DNA of 64,000 nucleotides from Margaritifera margaritifera (Eukaryota; Mollusca; Bivalvia; Unionida; Margaritiferidae), in contig JAQPZY010001684.1 of NCBI GenBank assembly GCA_029931535.1, positions 2,543,001-2,607,000 of the forward strand, in the 5' to 3' direction. Position 1 is the first letter of the stretch. Every line of letters begins with the position of its first letter. Positions 22,701 through 37,700 of this stretch are shown in pieces. The translations under genes and the position numbers were made by a program. The notes under the pieces were generated by a model. The model was not told the origin of the DNA and searched no databases. It saw only the letters and a program-made list of their open reading frames with translations.

Positions 22701-25700
22701 AGATAGGTTTGTTTATCAAAATTGGGCACAAAATTTATTTAAAAAAAATAGAAAGCAAAAATATAAAACAGGAATAAATTATCATATTTAGAAAGATTAG
22801 ATAAGAAATATTAAATAAGAACACAAAGCTTCATGCCTCTTATCAGTTCAAAAATGTTCCGTCAATTTCGTAGCGAGTTACTGCCGTTTCAATTAATAGG
22901 TAATTTGATATCAATACACTAAAATTGATTGTATTGTCAAAAATCCACTTTTATTGAATACATTGATTTGTAAGTATGGCTCTGGATGGGAAGAGGTTAA
23001 GAAATTTGGAAAGAATAAAATGCAAAGCATGTATAATTCTGCTTATAAGTTGGAAAAAGTACTTACAGCATCTATATTAAGCTTTAAAAATGCATTTGCC
23101 AACTCTTTGAATTTGCCGAAAACAGCTACAGCCTGAAACAGAATGGAAAACAAAGTAGAGAATAACAGTTCAAGAAAACTTGAACATCAAGAATATATCT
23201 TCTTGAAACAAAAGCAACCGATCTATCGACTACACTCTGCATACTCATTAGAATTGTTTTAACAAACAGATTTGCAGGTGAAAATACGAATGCACTGTAC
23301 ATGTATTGCAAACAGATTTGCAGGTGAAAATATGAATACGCTGTACATATAATTCAAACAGATTTGCAGGTGAAAATATGAATGCACTGTACATGCAATG
23401 CACAAGCACCTCTTAGTATCTGCTGAAACTTTTGCTAATCTTAGGCAACAACCAGAAAAGTTATCATAAGATGAATTTGAATATGTTATATAGGCAAAAA
23501 AAATGTCCAGGTGTCAGAGTTTGGTTAGCTGGAGCATGGACAAGAAAGCCAAACAGAGCTGACTGATTAATAAATGTCATATGGCTCGTATTCCATTTGA
23601 TCAGGTGTCCACTGGAATTATGGTTAAAGAGTAAATGATTGACAGTTGTTGACAGGTCAATTCCTATCTGAGTAACAATCATATTATTCAACATAGTAAA
23701 ACTACCATGGACATTTAATAACAAACAATATTTAAATTGTACTCCTTTATTTTGTACTTTTGTCAAACCTTTTCACATAGTGATTAGTGAAGTACGCTGA
23801 ACAACAAGAAATGTGTCAATAGAACATGAATGCCGCAATCGAACGGTAAAGTTATAAGTAAAAATAGAAGCAGCAACCACAACTCTGTAGTAAGAAGATA
23901 GTGAAAATCAATTTTGACATGGGTCTTCCTAATGTAAAACTTAATACCAAAGTTGGTTTCAGTACATGAAGTCACTGAATTGTGCAGAAACAAAATTCTG
24001 ATGAAATTAAGGGCAAAGTTCTAAACCAAACAGGGACCATAACTCAGTTAAATTTTGCTGAAAAACTGTGAAAATCAAACAAGATCTAGGTCTTCTTAAT
24101 GTAAAGTCTCATACAACATCTGGTTTTAATCCATGAAGTGCTTTTAAAGTTACTGAGTGGAGGTAAAATTGCATTCAAAGGGCAAAGTTCAAACAGGAGC
24201 CAGAACTCCATTAAATTTGGTTGGATAATGGTGAAACTTGATCTTGAACTAAGTCTTCTTAATGTAAAGCCTTGTACCAAATTTGGTTTGAATCCATTAA
24301 GTTGTTAAAAAGTAACTGAATGGAAACAAATTTATGATGGAATAGATGGACTGAGTTCTAAGTCAAACAGGGGCCATGAAGCCATACATTTTCTGGGAAA
24401 ATGGTGAGTACTGAACTTGATCAAGGTCTTTTTAATGTAATACCACATAATACATTTGGTTTGAATCCATTAACTCCATCAAAAGTTACTGAGTGGAAAT
24501 GAAATTATGGTGCAATAGAAGGGCAAAGTTTGAGCAAAAAAGAGGCAATAATTCTGTTAAATTTTGTTGGAAAATGGTTAAAATCAAACTTGACCTAGAT
24601 CTTTCTAATTGTAAAGTCTCATACCAAAGTTGACCTAGATCTTTCTAATTGTAAAGTCTCATACCAAAGTTGGATTGAATCCATAAAGTCCTTAAAAAGT
24701 TACTGAGTGGAAACAAAATTTGTGACGTGACAGGATCTCGACATGGTAACAATTATATGCCCTCTCTGGAGATATTGCAGGGGTATTTTGCATTTTATCA
24801 TATATATATTTTTACCAAGAAAAGAGGACTTTAATACAAAAGTCAGTGTTTATCATTGATTTATATCCATTTCTATTTTAGAAGAAAAACAATACTGATT
24901 CTTCTTTTCTTTACTCCAAAATTTGCTCTGCTATCTCTACAAATCAAGGACTTTGTTGTAAAAAGTTTATAAGATGCCATGTCTTTCATTCATTTGTTTT
25001 TTTTTTTAAATTCTGAAATTTCTGTAATTTAAATTACAATTGATGGCACAACAAATAATAATGCACACATGGACACTTGCCCTACCTTATGCATGCAGGC
25101 AAAGGTGGACATTTTGTATGGACTAAACAAGGAGTCTGAAAAGAGGTGTATTAAGTTCAGTTCTAGATATAACATGTATTGATTCAGTTTCAATAGCAAT
25201 TTCTGTATTTATTACATGTTTTAACAAAATTCTTTTTTTTAAAGGAATAATCTGCTCTGGTCTTAAGGGCAACATAAGTTCATTTAACATCCCATTCATT
25301 GTTCTTTAAAAATAGATTGTATTATTTTTACCTTTGCAATCAGATATATAATACACAGGATGATAGCCAGAATTCCTCTTCCTGACTTTGGGTTATCCTT
25401 TAAAAAATGTACCCAGGGAACTATGGGTAATACACATCTATAGAACTGGACCAAAACTTCTAGGAACATGTAATATTTACCCTGAAAGATAAAAAAGAAG
25501 CATGTACAAAAATGAGTACAAACTGAAGTTATTGAAATATAGTCAGTAGCTTTCTTTCTTTTAAAGTCTGTATCAATATGTATATCATATCAACATTTGG
25601 AGAAATGTCAGATTCTTAATTAAGATATCTGATGCAAAATTTAGTGATAAAATGGCTTAGTAATTATTAGGTTAATGAGAGGTCATAGATAGAGTGATGA

Positions 25701-28700
25701 ATAATAATGAGAGGTCATCGATAGAGTGATCAACATTATTGAGAGGTCATAGAGTGATCAATATTAATGAGAGGTCATAGTGATCAATATTAATGAGAGG
25801 TCATAGATAGAGTGATGAATATTAATGAGGTCATAGAGTGTTCAATATTAATGAGGTCATAGACAGAGTGATGAATATTAATGAAGTCATAAAGTGTTCA
25901 ATATTAATGAGGTCATAGATAGAGTGATCCACATTAATGAGAGGTCATAGAGTGATCAATATTAATGAGAGCTCATAGAGTGATCAATATTAATGAGAGG
26001 TCATAGAGTGATCAATAATTTAAAGTCACAGATATAGTGATCAATAATAATGAGAGGTCATAGTGATCAATATTATTGAGAGGTCATAGATAGTGATCAA
26101 TATTAATGAGAGGTCATAGTGTTCAATATTAATGAGAGGTCATAGAGTGTTCAATATTAATGAGAGGTCATAGAGTGATCAATATTAATGAGAGGTCATA
26201 GAATGGTCAATATTAATGAGAGGTCATAGAGTGATCAATATTAATGAGAGGTCATAGATATAGTGATCAATATTAATGAGAGGTCATAGATAGAGTGATG
26301 AATATTAATGAGGTCATAGAGTGATGACTATTAATGAGATGTCATAGATAGAGTGATGAATATTAATGAGAGGTCATAGATAGAGTGATGAATAACTGTT
26401 TTAAAACTGACAATATCTGACTCTTGGCAAACAAAAAGCCTCAAGTTTTGCATTGTAGCCTTTAACCAAATAAGTCAAATATGCATAGCAATTATGGTTC
26501 TGCACTTACTGGCACATATTGATCAATTAACTAATTTTTTAAAAATTTATAAAAAAAACTATCCATAGATGACAACTTTTGTGCTTTATTTGAATAATGT
26601 AGTGTCAAAGATGTAATTGGAAAGTTAAATACAAACATTAAATTGGCTATGTACATGAGTTTAAGGATCACAAATAATCATAAATTGCATAATTTCTGCA
26701 TCGTTTTATTTTCACAACTTTTGCAGTCCAGTTAAAAATTGTCAACATCTAACCTCATACACAAATTTTGGGAGTAAAAAGAATTCAGCCACCAAATTTA
26801 TTAAGTCCAACTAGTACAGCATACCATATACCATTAGTCCAGATGGGAGATGTGCCTATTATTTATACGGATGAACAGACAAAACCAAAATATTATAGAA
26901 TACCATACACCATTAGTCATGATGGGATATGTGTACCTATTATTTATACAGATGAACAGACAAATCCATCATTTACAGAATACAATTTTCCATTAGTCCT
27001 GATAGAAGATGTACCTATTATTTTCATACAAGAAGAGATGAGTTTTTAAGATTTACCAAACTTATGAACTGGAAGCACAAGAGAAATGCACAACAAATTT
27101 GGCAATTATTCAATTACATTGTTTTAATAAATAACGCATATACTCACATATAAGTTAGGTCCAACTGCAAACAACACAGACCCTGATCTGTCATCATATA
27201 ATGCACCAACAGATCAGGGTCTTTGTTGTTTGTTCTACTGATTAGTCCTATCAAACTGCATAGATCCAGATCTGCCCATTATGCGACAACTGATCTGGGT
27301 CTATGCAGTTGGATCTAACTTATATGCAAGTATATACAGTATCTTTTGACAGAAGTATGAGCATGATGATCAATGAAACTAACTTCTGTGTGCAGAATGC
27401 TTGCAAACCTAACAGTCTGGTTCAGATACAATTGCCAGCACTGATGTTTAACTTGAAAACTGCAACATCACAAAGAGGACTAAATTGAATAAAGGATGTT
27501 TTCAGCCCCCATTTTTAAAAAAGATATAAATTTTGATAAATTTCAAGACTGTTCGTCTTACTGTGCTATTCAATATACCAATCAAACTGTTTTACAGCAA
27601 TTTGCTTATAGATTCTTATTTCATAAACAAATGACTGTCAAACATGGGCTGGTATATTGAAAATTGCAGAATATCTGTCCTGTTCCCATCAGTGAGGAAT
27701 ACATTGAAAGCATGGACATTTTTAACATCTACATTTATCTCTTTCAACTGGCATGTGAACACAAAACTTATGCCAGAAATTTTGTAAAAACCCATCTCGT
27801 ACATTAAAGAAAATCTGAGAGGGGGGAGAAAACGATTTGTATTAAATACAGTCCATTACCATGCAAAACTTTCCAAAATCATAAAATTATGAAAATATAT
27901 CATGAAAATTTCCACATATACACTTTTTAAAAAATTCATTGATGCTTCTGTAACTGAATTCATTCCTTGAAATCAACATTCAACTTTGCTTCTGTTTTTC
28001 ACAAGTTTTTATTTTTAACTCTCCTGTCACATACTGACACTTTTAAATTACCAAAATATGAAATAGCTTTTAATTTATCTATTTACCCGTTTCTTTTGAG
28101 GTAAAAGACAACTTGGAATTGTTGACAACAGAGCTTTCAATATAAGGGCTACGAATTTCATAACATAATCTGTCACTGTGGTAACCCAAAATAATGCATA
28201 TAGATCTCCTTCCCATTTGACTGGTAATTCGAATATTAGACTGAAATGGAAAAAGACAAAATATATGAATTACGACAACTAATGTGCTAATAGGTTCGCA
28301 CTGAATGTACCCAACAGCACCAGTGGCAACTGACCATCAAATGTAGTTATCATTTTGTTAAGACTAAAAGAATCCATCATATAGTGCACGTGTGATACAG
28401 AAATTCCAACCAGGAATCAGAATTTAAACTCAGGAATGAGACTTTGCTATCTCCCTACCCACAAATTCTGATCTGAAAGTGAAATTTCTCTATCCCACAC
28501 CCACACATATCATGGATAAGTTTCCTCTCATTTCACACTAGTAAAAAGTGGTAAACAAATATGGAATATTTTCTACAAACTAATGTCATGAGAAAAAATT
28601 TGAAGTTAAGTTTGCAATAAATAATTTGTTATAAACAAGTGTCCTTCCAAAGTGACTGACACTTTACTGGTCAAAAAGAATTTCCAGGAATCCATGATAA

Positions 28701-31700
28701 GTCCATTTCTTCTTTTTAACTGTTGAGTATTGAAACCATCTCAAAATTCTTTATCATTGCCTTTTGACCTTGAACCTGATATCATGGATTGAAGATCACT
28801 GAACTTGTCTCAATGTCAAGATATAACCACATGCCAAGTTTGATTAAATCTACAAGTATTATTTTGTGGCGAAAAAGAAAAACAAGTTACTGAAGTGGCA
28901 ATATTCAAGGTATTCTTCAGATATACCCACAAACTGCATTAAATGATAAAAGTCCATTCATGTTTTTCAAAACTCATTCCAATTGTGTAGATATGTTGGT
29001 TGTAAGATCTGCAACATTTCCAGTTAGAACCATTAAATATTGTGAGAAATGTTTAAAGAAACCCCATTTCAATGCCACCATTCATGCAAGAGGTTTAGCG
29101 ATAACAAGGTTTTCAAGATGGCTATGGTGCCATGCTGTAGGTCAGATGAGCACCATTTTCAACAGAACCAGCTACATACTGCATAGGACCAACTAGACAT
29201 CCTAATAAGTTTTATTGTAAAAAACCACACATCAATACAACTATCCAGTCAGGAGAAGCAGCAATAACAACATTTTCAAGATGGCCACCATGGAGGCCAT
29301 ACTGAATGTCAGATTGGTACCATTTTCAATTAGGACCAACTAGACATCATATGAAATCTTTTAGTGTAAATCCTATGTTGATATGACCATCCATTCAGGA
29401 TGAGTATTGATAACAAGATTTTCAAGATGGCCCTCATGGTGGCCATACTAGAAGTCCAAAGGCATGTCTAATGGCCACCATTTTCATTTAGGACCAACTA
29501 GACATCATAAGAATTCTTTTAAAAACCCATGTAGATATGACCAACAATTCAGAAGGAGTAGTTCTGGCTATACTGGATGTATGAGATCATGTCCGATGGG
29601 CACGTTTTTATTAATGACCAACCAGACATCATAAGGAATCTTTCAGTGAAAACTCTATGTCTATATGACCATCCATTCAGGAGAAGTAGCATTAGCATGA
29701 TTTTCAAGATGGCCACCATAGCAGGCATATTGGGTATCTGATCAGTACCATTTTCATTTATGACAAAGTGTACATCATATTAAGTTTTAAATGAAAACAC
29801 CATGTTGATATGACCATACACTCTGGATGAGTAGCTACAAAGTTTTCAAGATGGCCACCATGGCAGCCTTATTAGATGTCCATGGACATTTCCAATGGGA
29901 AACATTTTCTTTTAGGACAAACTAGAAATCATAAGTCTTTTAGTGAAAACTCCATGTCAATATGACCACCCATTTAGGAGGAGTAGTGATAACAAGATTT
30001 TCAAGATGGATGCCATGGTGGCCACACTTAATGTCAGATAGGCACCATATTTATTTAGGACCAACCAGATATCATAAGATGTCTTTTCACGAAAATCACT
30101 TATAAATATGAACATACGTTCAGGAGTAGCAGTGACAGCAATATTTTCAAGGTGGCACATGGTGGCCATATTGGATGTCTGAGGGACACCATTTTCAGGA
30201 CCAACCAGACATTATAAGAAGTCTCTTAGTGAAATTCCATGTCGCTACAACCATCTTTTCATGTGGAGCAGCAATAAAAAATTTTTTAAGATGGCCACAG
30301 TGGTGGCCATATTTTATGTCTGAGGGACACCATTTTCATTTAGGACCAGGAAGAGCAGCAATAATAAAATATTTAAGATGGCACCCATATTTGATGTCAG
30401 ATTAGCACTGTTTTCATTTAGGACCAAAATCATAGGAAGTCTTTTAGTGGAAACCCAATGCCTATATGACCATCCATTCAGGAGCGGTAGCGATAACAAG
30501 ATTTTCAAGATGGTGGCCATATTTGATATCCAGGGGGCACAATTTTAATTTATGACCAACTAGACCTTGGGATGAACGTGCTGGTAAAGGCCATCGCATA
30601 AGCTCCGCTGATCTATGACCAATTGAGCTAACAAGGATTACTGTTTATAAGCTGCAAAAATGTGTCCTTTCAATATTAAAAGTGCCAGACATTCATTATA
30701 TAACAAGCATGATGACATCAACTATAGTGTCAATGACTGCACTCACATGGGATGGCTTTCTCAAATGTGCAAGGGAGCTATGGTAGCTCAGTTGGTAACG
30801 AGTTGGACTCATGATCCAAGTGTCGCAGGTTTCACACCCACCTATGCCAACCCAAGTTGGCTGCCTTGGTGTCTTTGGAAAAGGCACTATTTCCCATTCA
30901 ATCAGCATGATATAGCCAATAATGTGTTCAAAGTGCTGTTAAAATCAATAGGCAAGCTGAGTAATATGTAGAAATGAGAAAAAGAGTTGAATAATGTATT
31001 TGGGGAAATTTTTGTGTTTAAATTTTCTTCATTTTTGCAACATCTTAACACAAAAAGCAAGAAATGAACCTTGTAGAATGTCAAAAATTTAATGAGAAAA
31101 AAAAAGAAGTAAAACTGCCGAATAAAACATGCTAATTATTCAAAATTGGAAATTTGCAACATTTTTACAATGCACAAATTTCCACTATTAGGGCAGTAGA
31201 AATTAGATTATGCAATATCTGGAACTAGTCCAGTGTCTCAGTTGGGCATGTGCCTTGCACCAAGAATTTAATCCCAGGCAAAAGTGCATTTTTTCCAAAA
31301 TATAAGATCAGATATGTACTGTTTTAAAAGTAATACATTCACTCATTACACATAAAGAATGCTCGTTTACTTATCCCTCATCTGGAGAAGGACCAAGGAG
31401 GAAGTTACAAAGGACTACATCGAGTACATCCTTTACATGCAACTGACATGAGCTGCTTAACACCTTGACTGACACTTAACAGCAGCAAGATCAAATAAAA
31501 CTGACTGGTTACCTGGTTTTTGCTTATAAGCAGACATGCTTTTTAAGTACGATTTGTAAAACCAGTCAAAACGTATCGTGCAGTGGGTTTTACCACATAA
31601 ATATATAATGTTTTCTCAGGCAATCAAAAGTCAGGCATGTGCTATGTTTCAAAGCAGATAAAATGCTCGTGACATGACTCATGATTACCTGTTCAAACTA

Positions 31701-34700
31701 TGATATCATAGCCTCAACTGACGTTCATAAAAGTTGATGAAGGAGGCAGGGGTACTAATATTAGTACATGTGCAATACCTGTCCATGAACAAATGTCAAA
31801 TTGGAAGAACATCAAAGGAGAATGATATTTACATGATCACAAGTTAAAAAGTGATATCTGGTAGAAAATTCATTGATCAAAGACAAACATGGAAAATATT
31901 CATATTTGAAATAGTTTATTTCTTAATAACTATTTGAAAACAAAAACATTCTGTAATGACCAGTCCATTCAGCTGAACTGTAGGGTAGTAAGTGATGAAT
32001 CTATATTGAAATGATAACTAACAAAACTATTTCTTGCTTTCCAATAACAATGCAGAAATGGTGTCCTAGAGTGGTTCCTGAGTCTGAGAAATTCGTAATA
32101 CCATTTATGTCAGACAATAATTGAACTAGCAAGAAATTGAGCAGGACAAGTGACTTTTCCTAAGTCCCTTGTCCTGGACAAGTGACTTTTCCTAAGTCCC
32201 TTGTCCTGGACAAGTGGGTAAAAATAAATATTTGTACAGCACTGATTATTAAAACATAATGTTTAACTTTCCTTTGTCATAAAATGAAACTAAATTTATT
32301 TGCTACTCATTCCAGTGTTCTGCCCATCTACCTACCCCCCTCCCCTCAATCAGTGACTGCAGATCAGTCATACTGATGGACCTTTTCAGAAATTCATGAA
32401 GCATCATGGGAAAACATTTTTGGAAGACAAAAACATTTTTGGAAGACAAAATTATGCCATTTTTGTTTACTCCAATAAATAAATACTGAACATTTTCCTG
32501 CTAAAAACCTCAACCATAGGCCAAAATCAGCACTGATATGCATTGACAACAAGCTTATTTTAAACAAAATAGAAACAAAGTTTGCAAACTGTAAATAGAA
32601 GAATTTTAAAGTGAAAGAAATGATGGCATGAGTGGACACATTCATTCTGGCCCAGGTCAATCCACTAGCCTTAGGCCCATTTGTTATAGATATATTAACA
32701 GAGTGGGCACGTTCATTTAGGAACAGACCAATCCACTAGCCTAAGGCCCATTTCTAATAGATAGCCAGACCAAGTGGGCACATTCATTCAGGCACAAGCC
32801 AATCCACTAGATTAAAGCCCATTTCTAATAGTCAGACTGAGTGGGTACATTCATTAAGGCCCAGACCAATCCACTAGCCTAAGGCCCATTTCTAATAGTC
32901 AGACTGAGTGGGTACATTCATTAAGGCCCAGACCAATCCACTAGCCTAAGGCCCATTTCTAAGTATAAGTGTTGGCATGTGTGCACTTCTGTGCATTTGT
33001 GTGTGTTCATGTGTTTATGTTATGAGAGAGATTGGAAATTGCCAGGCTACAAACATCATAAATAAGCACGACTGAACTTACTGGTGGAACAGCTGATCCA
33101 GATTTCTACATTTTGATATACAGTATCCAGCTTAATTTAACATATCACTTGATAACAGTTTGGGCTTAACATATGACCTGGATCAAGATCAATGAATGAA
33201 AAAATTATCGTAATCTGCGTAAATCAATATTCATGGCTGTATTTGAAATTAGACTTATAACCTACTAAAATGCTTAATTTAAATTACTTTGGCCATGAAC
33301 AAAATTTTTAATCAATTGAACTTTAAAAAATGGCATCAATTTGACTTTCAAATTATTTTACCCATGATGCTTTCAAACTTTCTGAATAGGTATATTATCA
33401 TAGCAGGTTTGAATTTCTCTGTTTGAAAGTATGTGTCTCATGGACATGAGGCTTAAGTACACGTCAAACTCTAAAATCAGTGGGTTTTTTTACAGAATAT
33501 TTCTTATTCCTATTGGTTTCTAATCATTTTACATCAATGACTTACCTAGCCAATTGACTTTTACAAAATCACATTCCAGTGAATGTTTCAGACTTTGTGT
33601 GTTCAGAACTATGTTTGACAATGTATGACATGTTTTTTAATGAGCCACTTGTCAATGGGACAGGCACATTGCAAAAACTATTTGTCCATTGACAAAAATA
33701 TTTGCAATATCTCTCAGTGAATAAGCCCATAACTTGAACGCTGAATTTATGAGTAATCAGCTGAATCTGATTGTCAGATATCATCGACTGATAAAATCCA
33801 CTTCTCTACATTCATTACTCCTGGGATCAGCTGAATCTGATTGTCAGATCCCATGAGTTGATAATCCACTTCTCCTGGGTACAATAGCAAGAAAAACCTC
33901 AGTTTACATAAATATTTATAAGATGAAGTAAAAAAAGTGTATTAATCAATCAGATGTTTTGGAACAAACTTGATGCTCTTTTATTTTTGATGTGATTAGA
34001 AAATGTGGTTGCCTCTAGATACACACAGATAGTAGAGTTAACCAACTAATGCATCTTTGAAAGAACAAGTCTGATTGGCAAACATTTTCCCCGATCTTGT
34101 TATATCCTGACCAAATGGTAACAGAAGGGGGTGGGTGGGTGGGTGGGTGTGGGGGTGTGATTCAAATTTTCCAAGCAGTCTGTATCAGGTGCAATCAAAT
34201 TACTTGAACTGCTTCTTGATTATTCATGGGCCTGACAGTTTACCTTTGATTGTACCCAGTGGTGATGAATGTACACAAGTGGACTTGATTATTCATTGGT
34301 CTGAATGTTTACCTTTGATTGTACCCGTTGGTGATGAATGTACACAAGTGGACTTGATTATTCATGAGTCTGACAGTTTACCTTTGATTGTACCTAGTGG
34401 TGATCAATGTACACAAGTGGACTTCTTTAGGAGGATGGCTGAATCTACAACATAGTAATAATTCACCGCATTCCTTAGACTGATTCAAGTCGGGGCCCCG
34501 GGAGGCCAAGTGGTCTAAGGCGTTCGCCTTTACAGATCACTGACATCTCACCTCTTTCCGGGTTCTTCCTCCACCAAATAAATTGTATAGCCTGTCATGT
34601 GCTGAAAAATGGTGTTAAACCCACAAAACCACCAACTGATTAAAGTCAATCATAACATGGCTTGCCATTGTAAATTATTGAATTGAACTGACAAAGATTT

Positions 34701-37700
34701 ACTTTAAATATTTTTTTTCTTACAGCCAAGGTGATGAAAGCCCACTTGAAAAAAAAAGAAAAAAAGGTGTTATTTTTTTTATGGGGTCATATGAGGCTCC
34801 CAAGTAAGTGATACAAGACCCAAACTAAAACAGTTCTTGAGAACCTGTCTTCATTGGGTAACACCAAAAAATAGTGACTGTAAACGATAGGGCAATATCA
34901 TTTACTCCTAATTCTGCAAAGAATAAGGTAAAAACTGTTATTCTTAATTGAATACAAATTCATTTAATTTGGCATTGGTAATGTTTACCACAGTCTTTTT
35001 TTAAATTTTTGCACACTAAAGAACTTTACTTTGTGTTGCATTAGAAGCTTACACTCTCCACAGCTCCTGGTCTTCAAAGAAGTAGTACATACAAGTAATG
35101 TGGGCTGCCAAAAACAGGATTAACCACAGACAGGAACTGACCACTTGGCCTCGCCCAGTCATCTCCTGGAATGCAAATGATACTTTGATCTTTTTTTCTG
35201 TTTCAACTGCAAGAAATCTGTTCAATAACACTGACTTTTGTCCTTTTGGCCAGCAGATCACTAGGAATAGATACATGCATGTGGTGGGAGAAGTTATTGC
35301 AGAATGGATCCAAGGTCATGGCTAAATGACAATAGTTAGTGCTATTATATCATCTCTTTAATCATTTCATGCAAATAAGAAAAATCAAAATGATAAGCAT
35401 ACAGTAAGTTCTCGAAGTATGGATTGTTTGGCATAATATGAAAGTTTCATATGAGCTTTAGGGGAAATACTATTTAGTGTTTAGCAGAGATGGTGCATAA
35501 AGATGCCAAGGGGTGCCTGCATACTTGGGTACCCATGTGTTGATAATTACCCGGCAGGGCTGAGCAAATTTTTTTTTCATCCACTAGTCCCGGACTAGCG
35601 ACTTGGAAACTTTTACTGGCCTGACTTCAAAAATGAATAGTCCGGGACGTTGGGCTATAGGATTTGCTCAGTCCTGCCCGGGTAATATAATGAGCCATAG
35701 AGTACCCGTTTAATTCATGTAAAAAACACCGCTAAGTTCAGATCGATGATTATATCTGCCAACATCAGTAGCGACTGTATCTGCTAGCCTATAAGTTGAT
35801 ACTTTTTTACCAGGAAGTCGATATGCAAACATAATGGGTTTTTTCTTCTTGAAAGTATGAAAAATAATGTGTAAAAAAATTAATTATCATTTTGGGGAAG
35901 AGATTGTGTATGAAAAAATATAGCAGCCAACACTGCGATGGATTTTAACTATTTACAACGACCTCTCCATTTCCAACAAATATGATTACCCTTCATCATA
36001 AAGTGCATGTAGTTAAGCGGCATTTCGTTTGATCTTGGCTTATGCTAGTTGTCAGTTTGAATTGCTCCGACACTTCTGTCGGTGAGATTAAAGAAAATAT
36101 AACTAGTTTAGAAACTTACACAAGTAAGCACCTGGCTTTTCATATCATTAGTTAATCATTACGCAGTACCGTATTCAGAGAGGATAGTGCAGCAATTTAA
36201 AATCAGTTACTTTTTTTAATTAAAAATGGGTAAAACATCAAAAGTGTGGGCATAGTCTAAGCAACTGGATGAAAATAGTGCTGAATGCAACCTGTGTAAA
36301 ATTATGTTGTCCGCTAAAGGTGGTAACATGAGTACTATATGACACCATCTCGTCGGAACTCATAACATAGACGTGGACAACACTAGTAGCAAGGGTTTGT
36401 ACACATTTACCGTAATACAATTTTGATCTGTTACCCGGGTAACCAATCATTAGGATCAACGGGTACCCGGTAGATGTTTACTAAAATTTTGACAGCTTTA
36501 ATGGTGCATAAGGTCAGATAATGTTAAAAACCATCATCTTTGTTGTTACAATGTTGATTATGTAATGATCAAGAATAAATGAGCTGCCACATTTAGTAGA
36601 GTCAATTTTCCAATATTTAAGATGTTGCTATCCAACTGCACTGAAGAATAAGAATACACTGAAAACTCTTAAGACCAAATTTGACTGTGACCAAATTAAA
36701 AGGTTTTGAGGGTTTTTCAGCTTACCAAATTGAATGATCTTGTTTATCACCCATGAATGAGATGTGTATTCTGTGTAATACCTGCACTTTGTACTTAAGA
36801 AATTATTATTTGGGTAACTTTGTTGAGGTGTAAGCTCATTAAAAAAGGGCATACCAATGACATTATAAACGATCTCCCCATAAGGCCAACAACAACAAAA
36901 ATGTGTGTTTCTGGTCGGCCGACTGTCCCTGTTTCTCGTTGCCAACCCTAGCACTTTTTCCCCACCCCACCCCCAAAAAAAATCACATTGCAGAAATTTA
37001 TTTGTTCATCTAATTGAGCTGGTTTTGCCCAGTACTTTGAAGTGCTGGAAATATTATTTGATTTATTATATATAATGTTAAAAAAACAACCTGCCTACCC
37101 TAATTTTAAAACCAATGCAATAGAAAACACACATATTTTTTTGTTGTTGGTCTAATGTGTATGTACATACTAGAAGAGTTAACTCTCTTTGTCTCTAATG
37201 GGAGCTCTTCACTTTGGAGGTGCATTGTTTCTCCCCATATGGTTATGCTGTATAAAGCATAAATCATAATTTTCAAGACGGGATTTTGCAGCTGCTTCTT
37301 TCCTACAGGACACACAGTGATCAAGAAATGTGTGCTCAATTAAGGAAAAAAATCATTTGTGCAAATTGTGACCAAAAAGTGTGTGTGCACTTATTAGGGC
37401 ATGTGTGGATATTATGTTGAATAAGGTATGTAAAGTATATGTACATGTTTGCTAATGCATGTTTTCATGTCTATTTAACACTTATTTATCTACTTAAATT
37501 TATACTGTATTGTGTTTTTAGACGAATTTTGTTTCAACATTTACATCCAACTCTCCAGGCATACTCTTAGCCTCACTCCATCACACTTAGATGGACATCC
37601 AGACTGCTTTCTCAGTTCATTAAGTTCATTTTATTGAAACTGAGGAAGGAAACATTCAGGACCAGAATAATATTTCAGTTTCTGGGGATTCTGATTAGCC

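Larger units (their letters stand above)
35498..36500 (+). mobile_element. hAT-type DNA transposon remnant
   Basis: An exact 8-bp target duplication ATGGTGCA (35,490-35,497 and 36,501-36,508) flanks a 1003-bp element. The short inverted ends are TAAAGATGCCAAG on the left and, complemented, TAAAGCTGTCAAA on the right (10 of 13 match). Duplication length, ends and an internal BED-finger remnant all fit hAT. The rest of the transposase is absent. It is inserted in RNFT intron 2. Confidence 0.82.

Noticed and set aside
25660..26400. CRISPR array (regular ~28-bp repeats)
   Set aside because: Units are contiguous variable-length minisatellite copies without unique spacers, in an animal intron.
26768..27049. 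93-codon plus ORF as a gene
   Set aside because: It is made of three ~70-bp tandem copies, antisense inside RNFT intron 4, with no other coding evidence.
34135..34455. 106-codon plus ORF as a gene
   Set aside because: It is a 69-bp tandem repeat that preserves frame by length. No start context, splice partners or domain.
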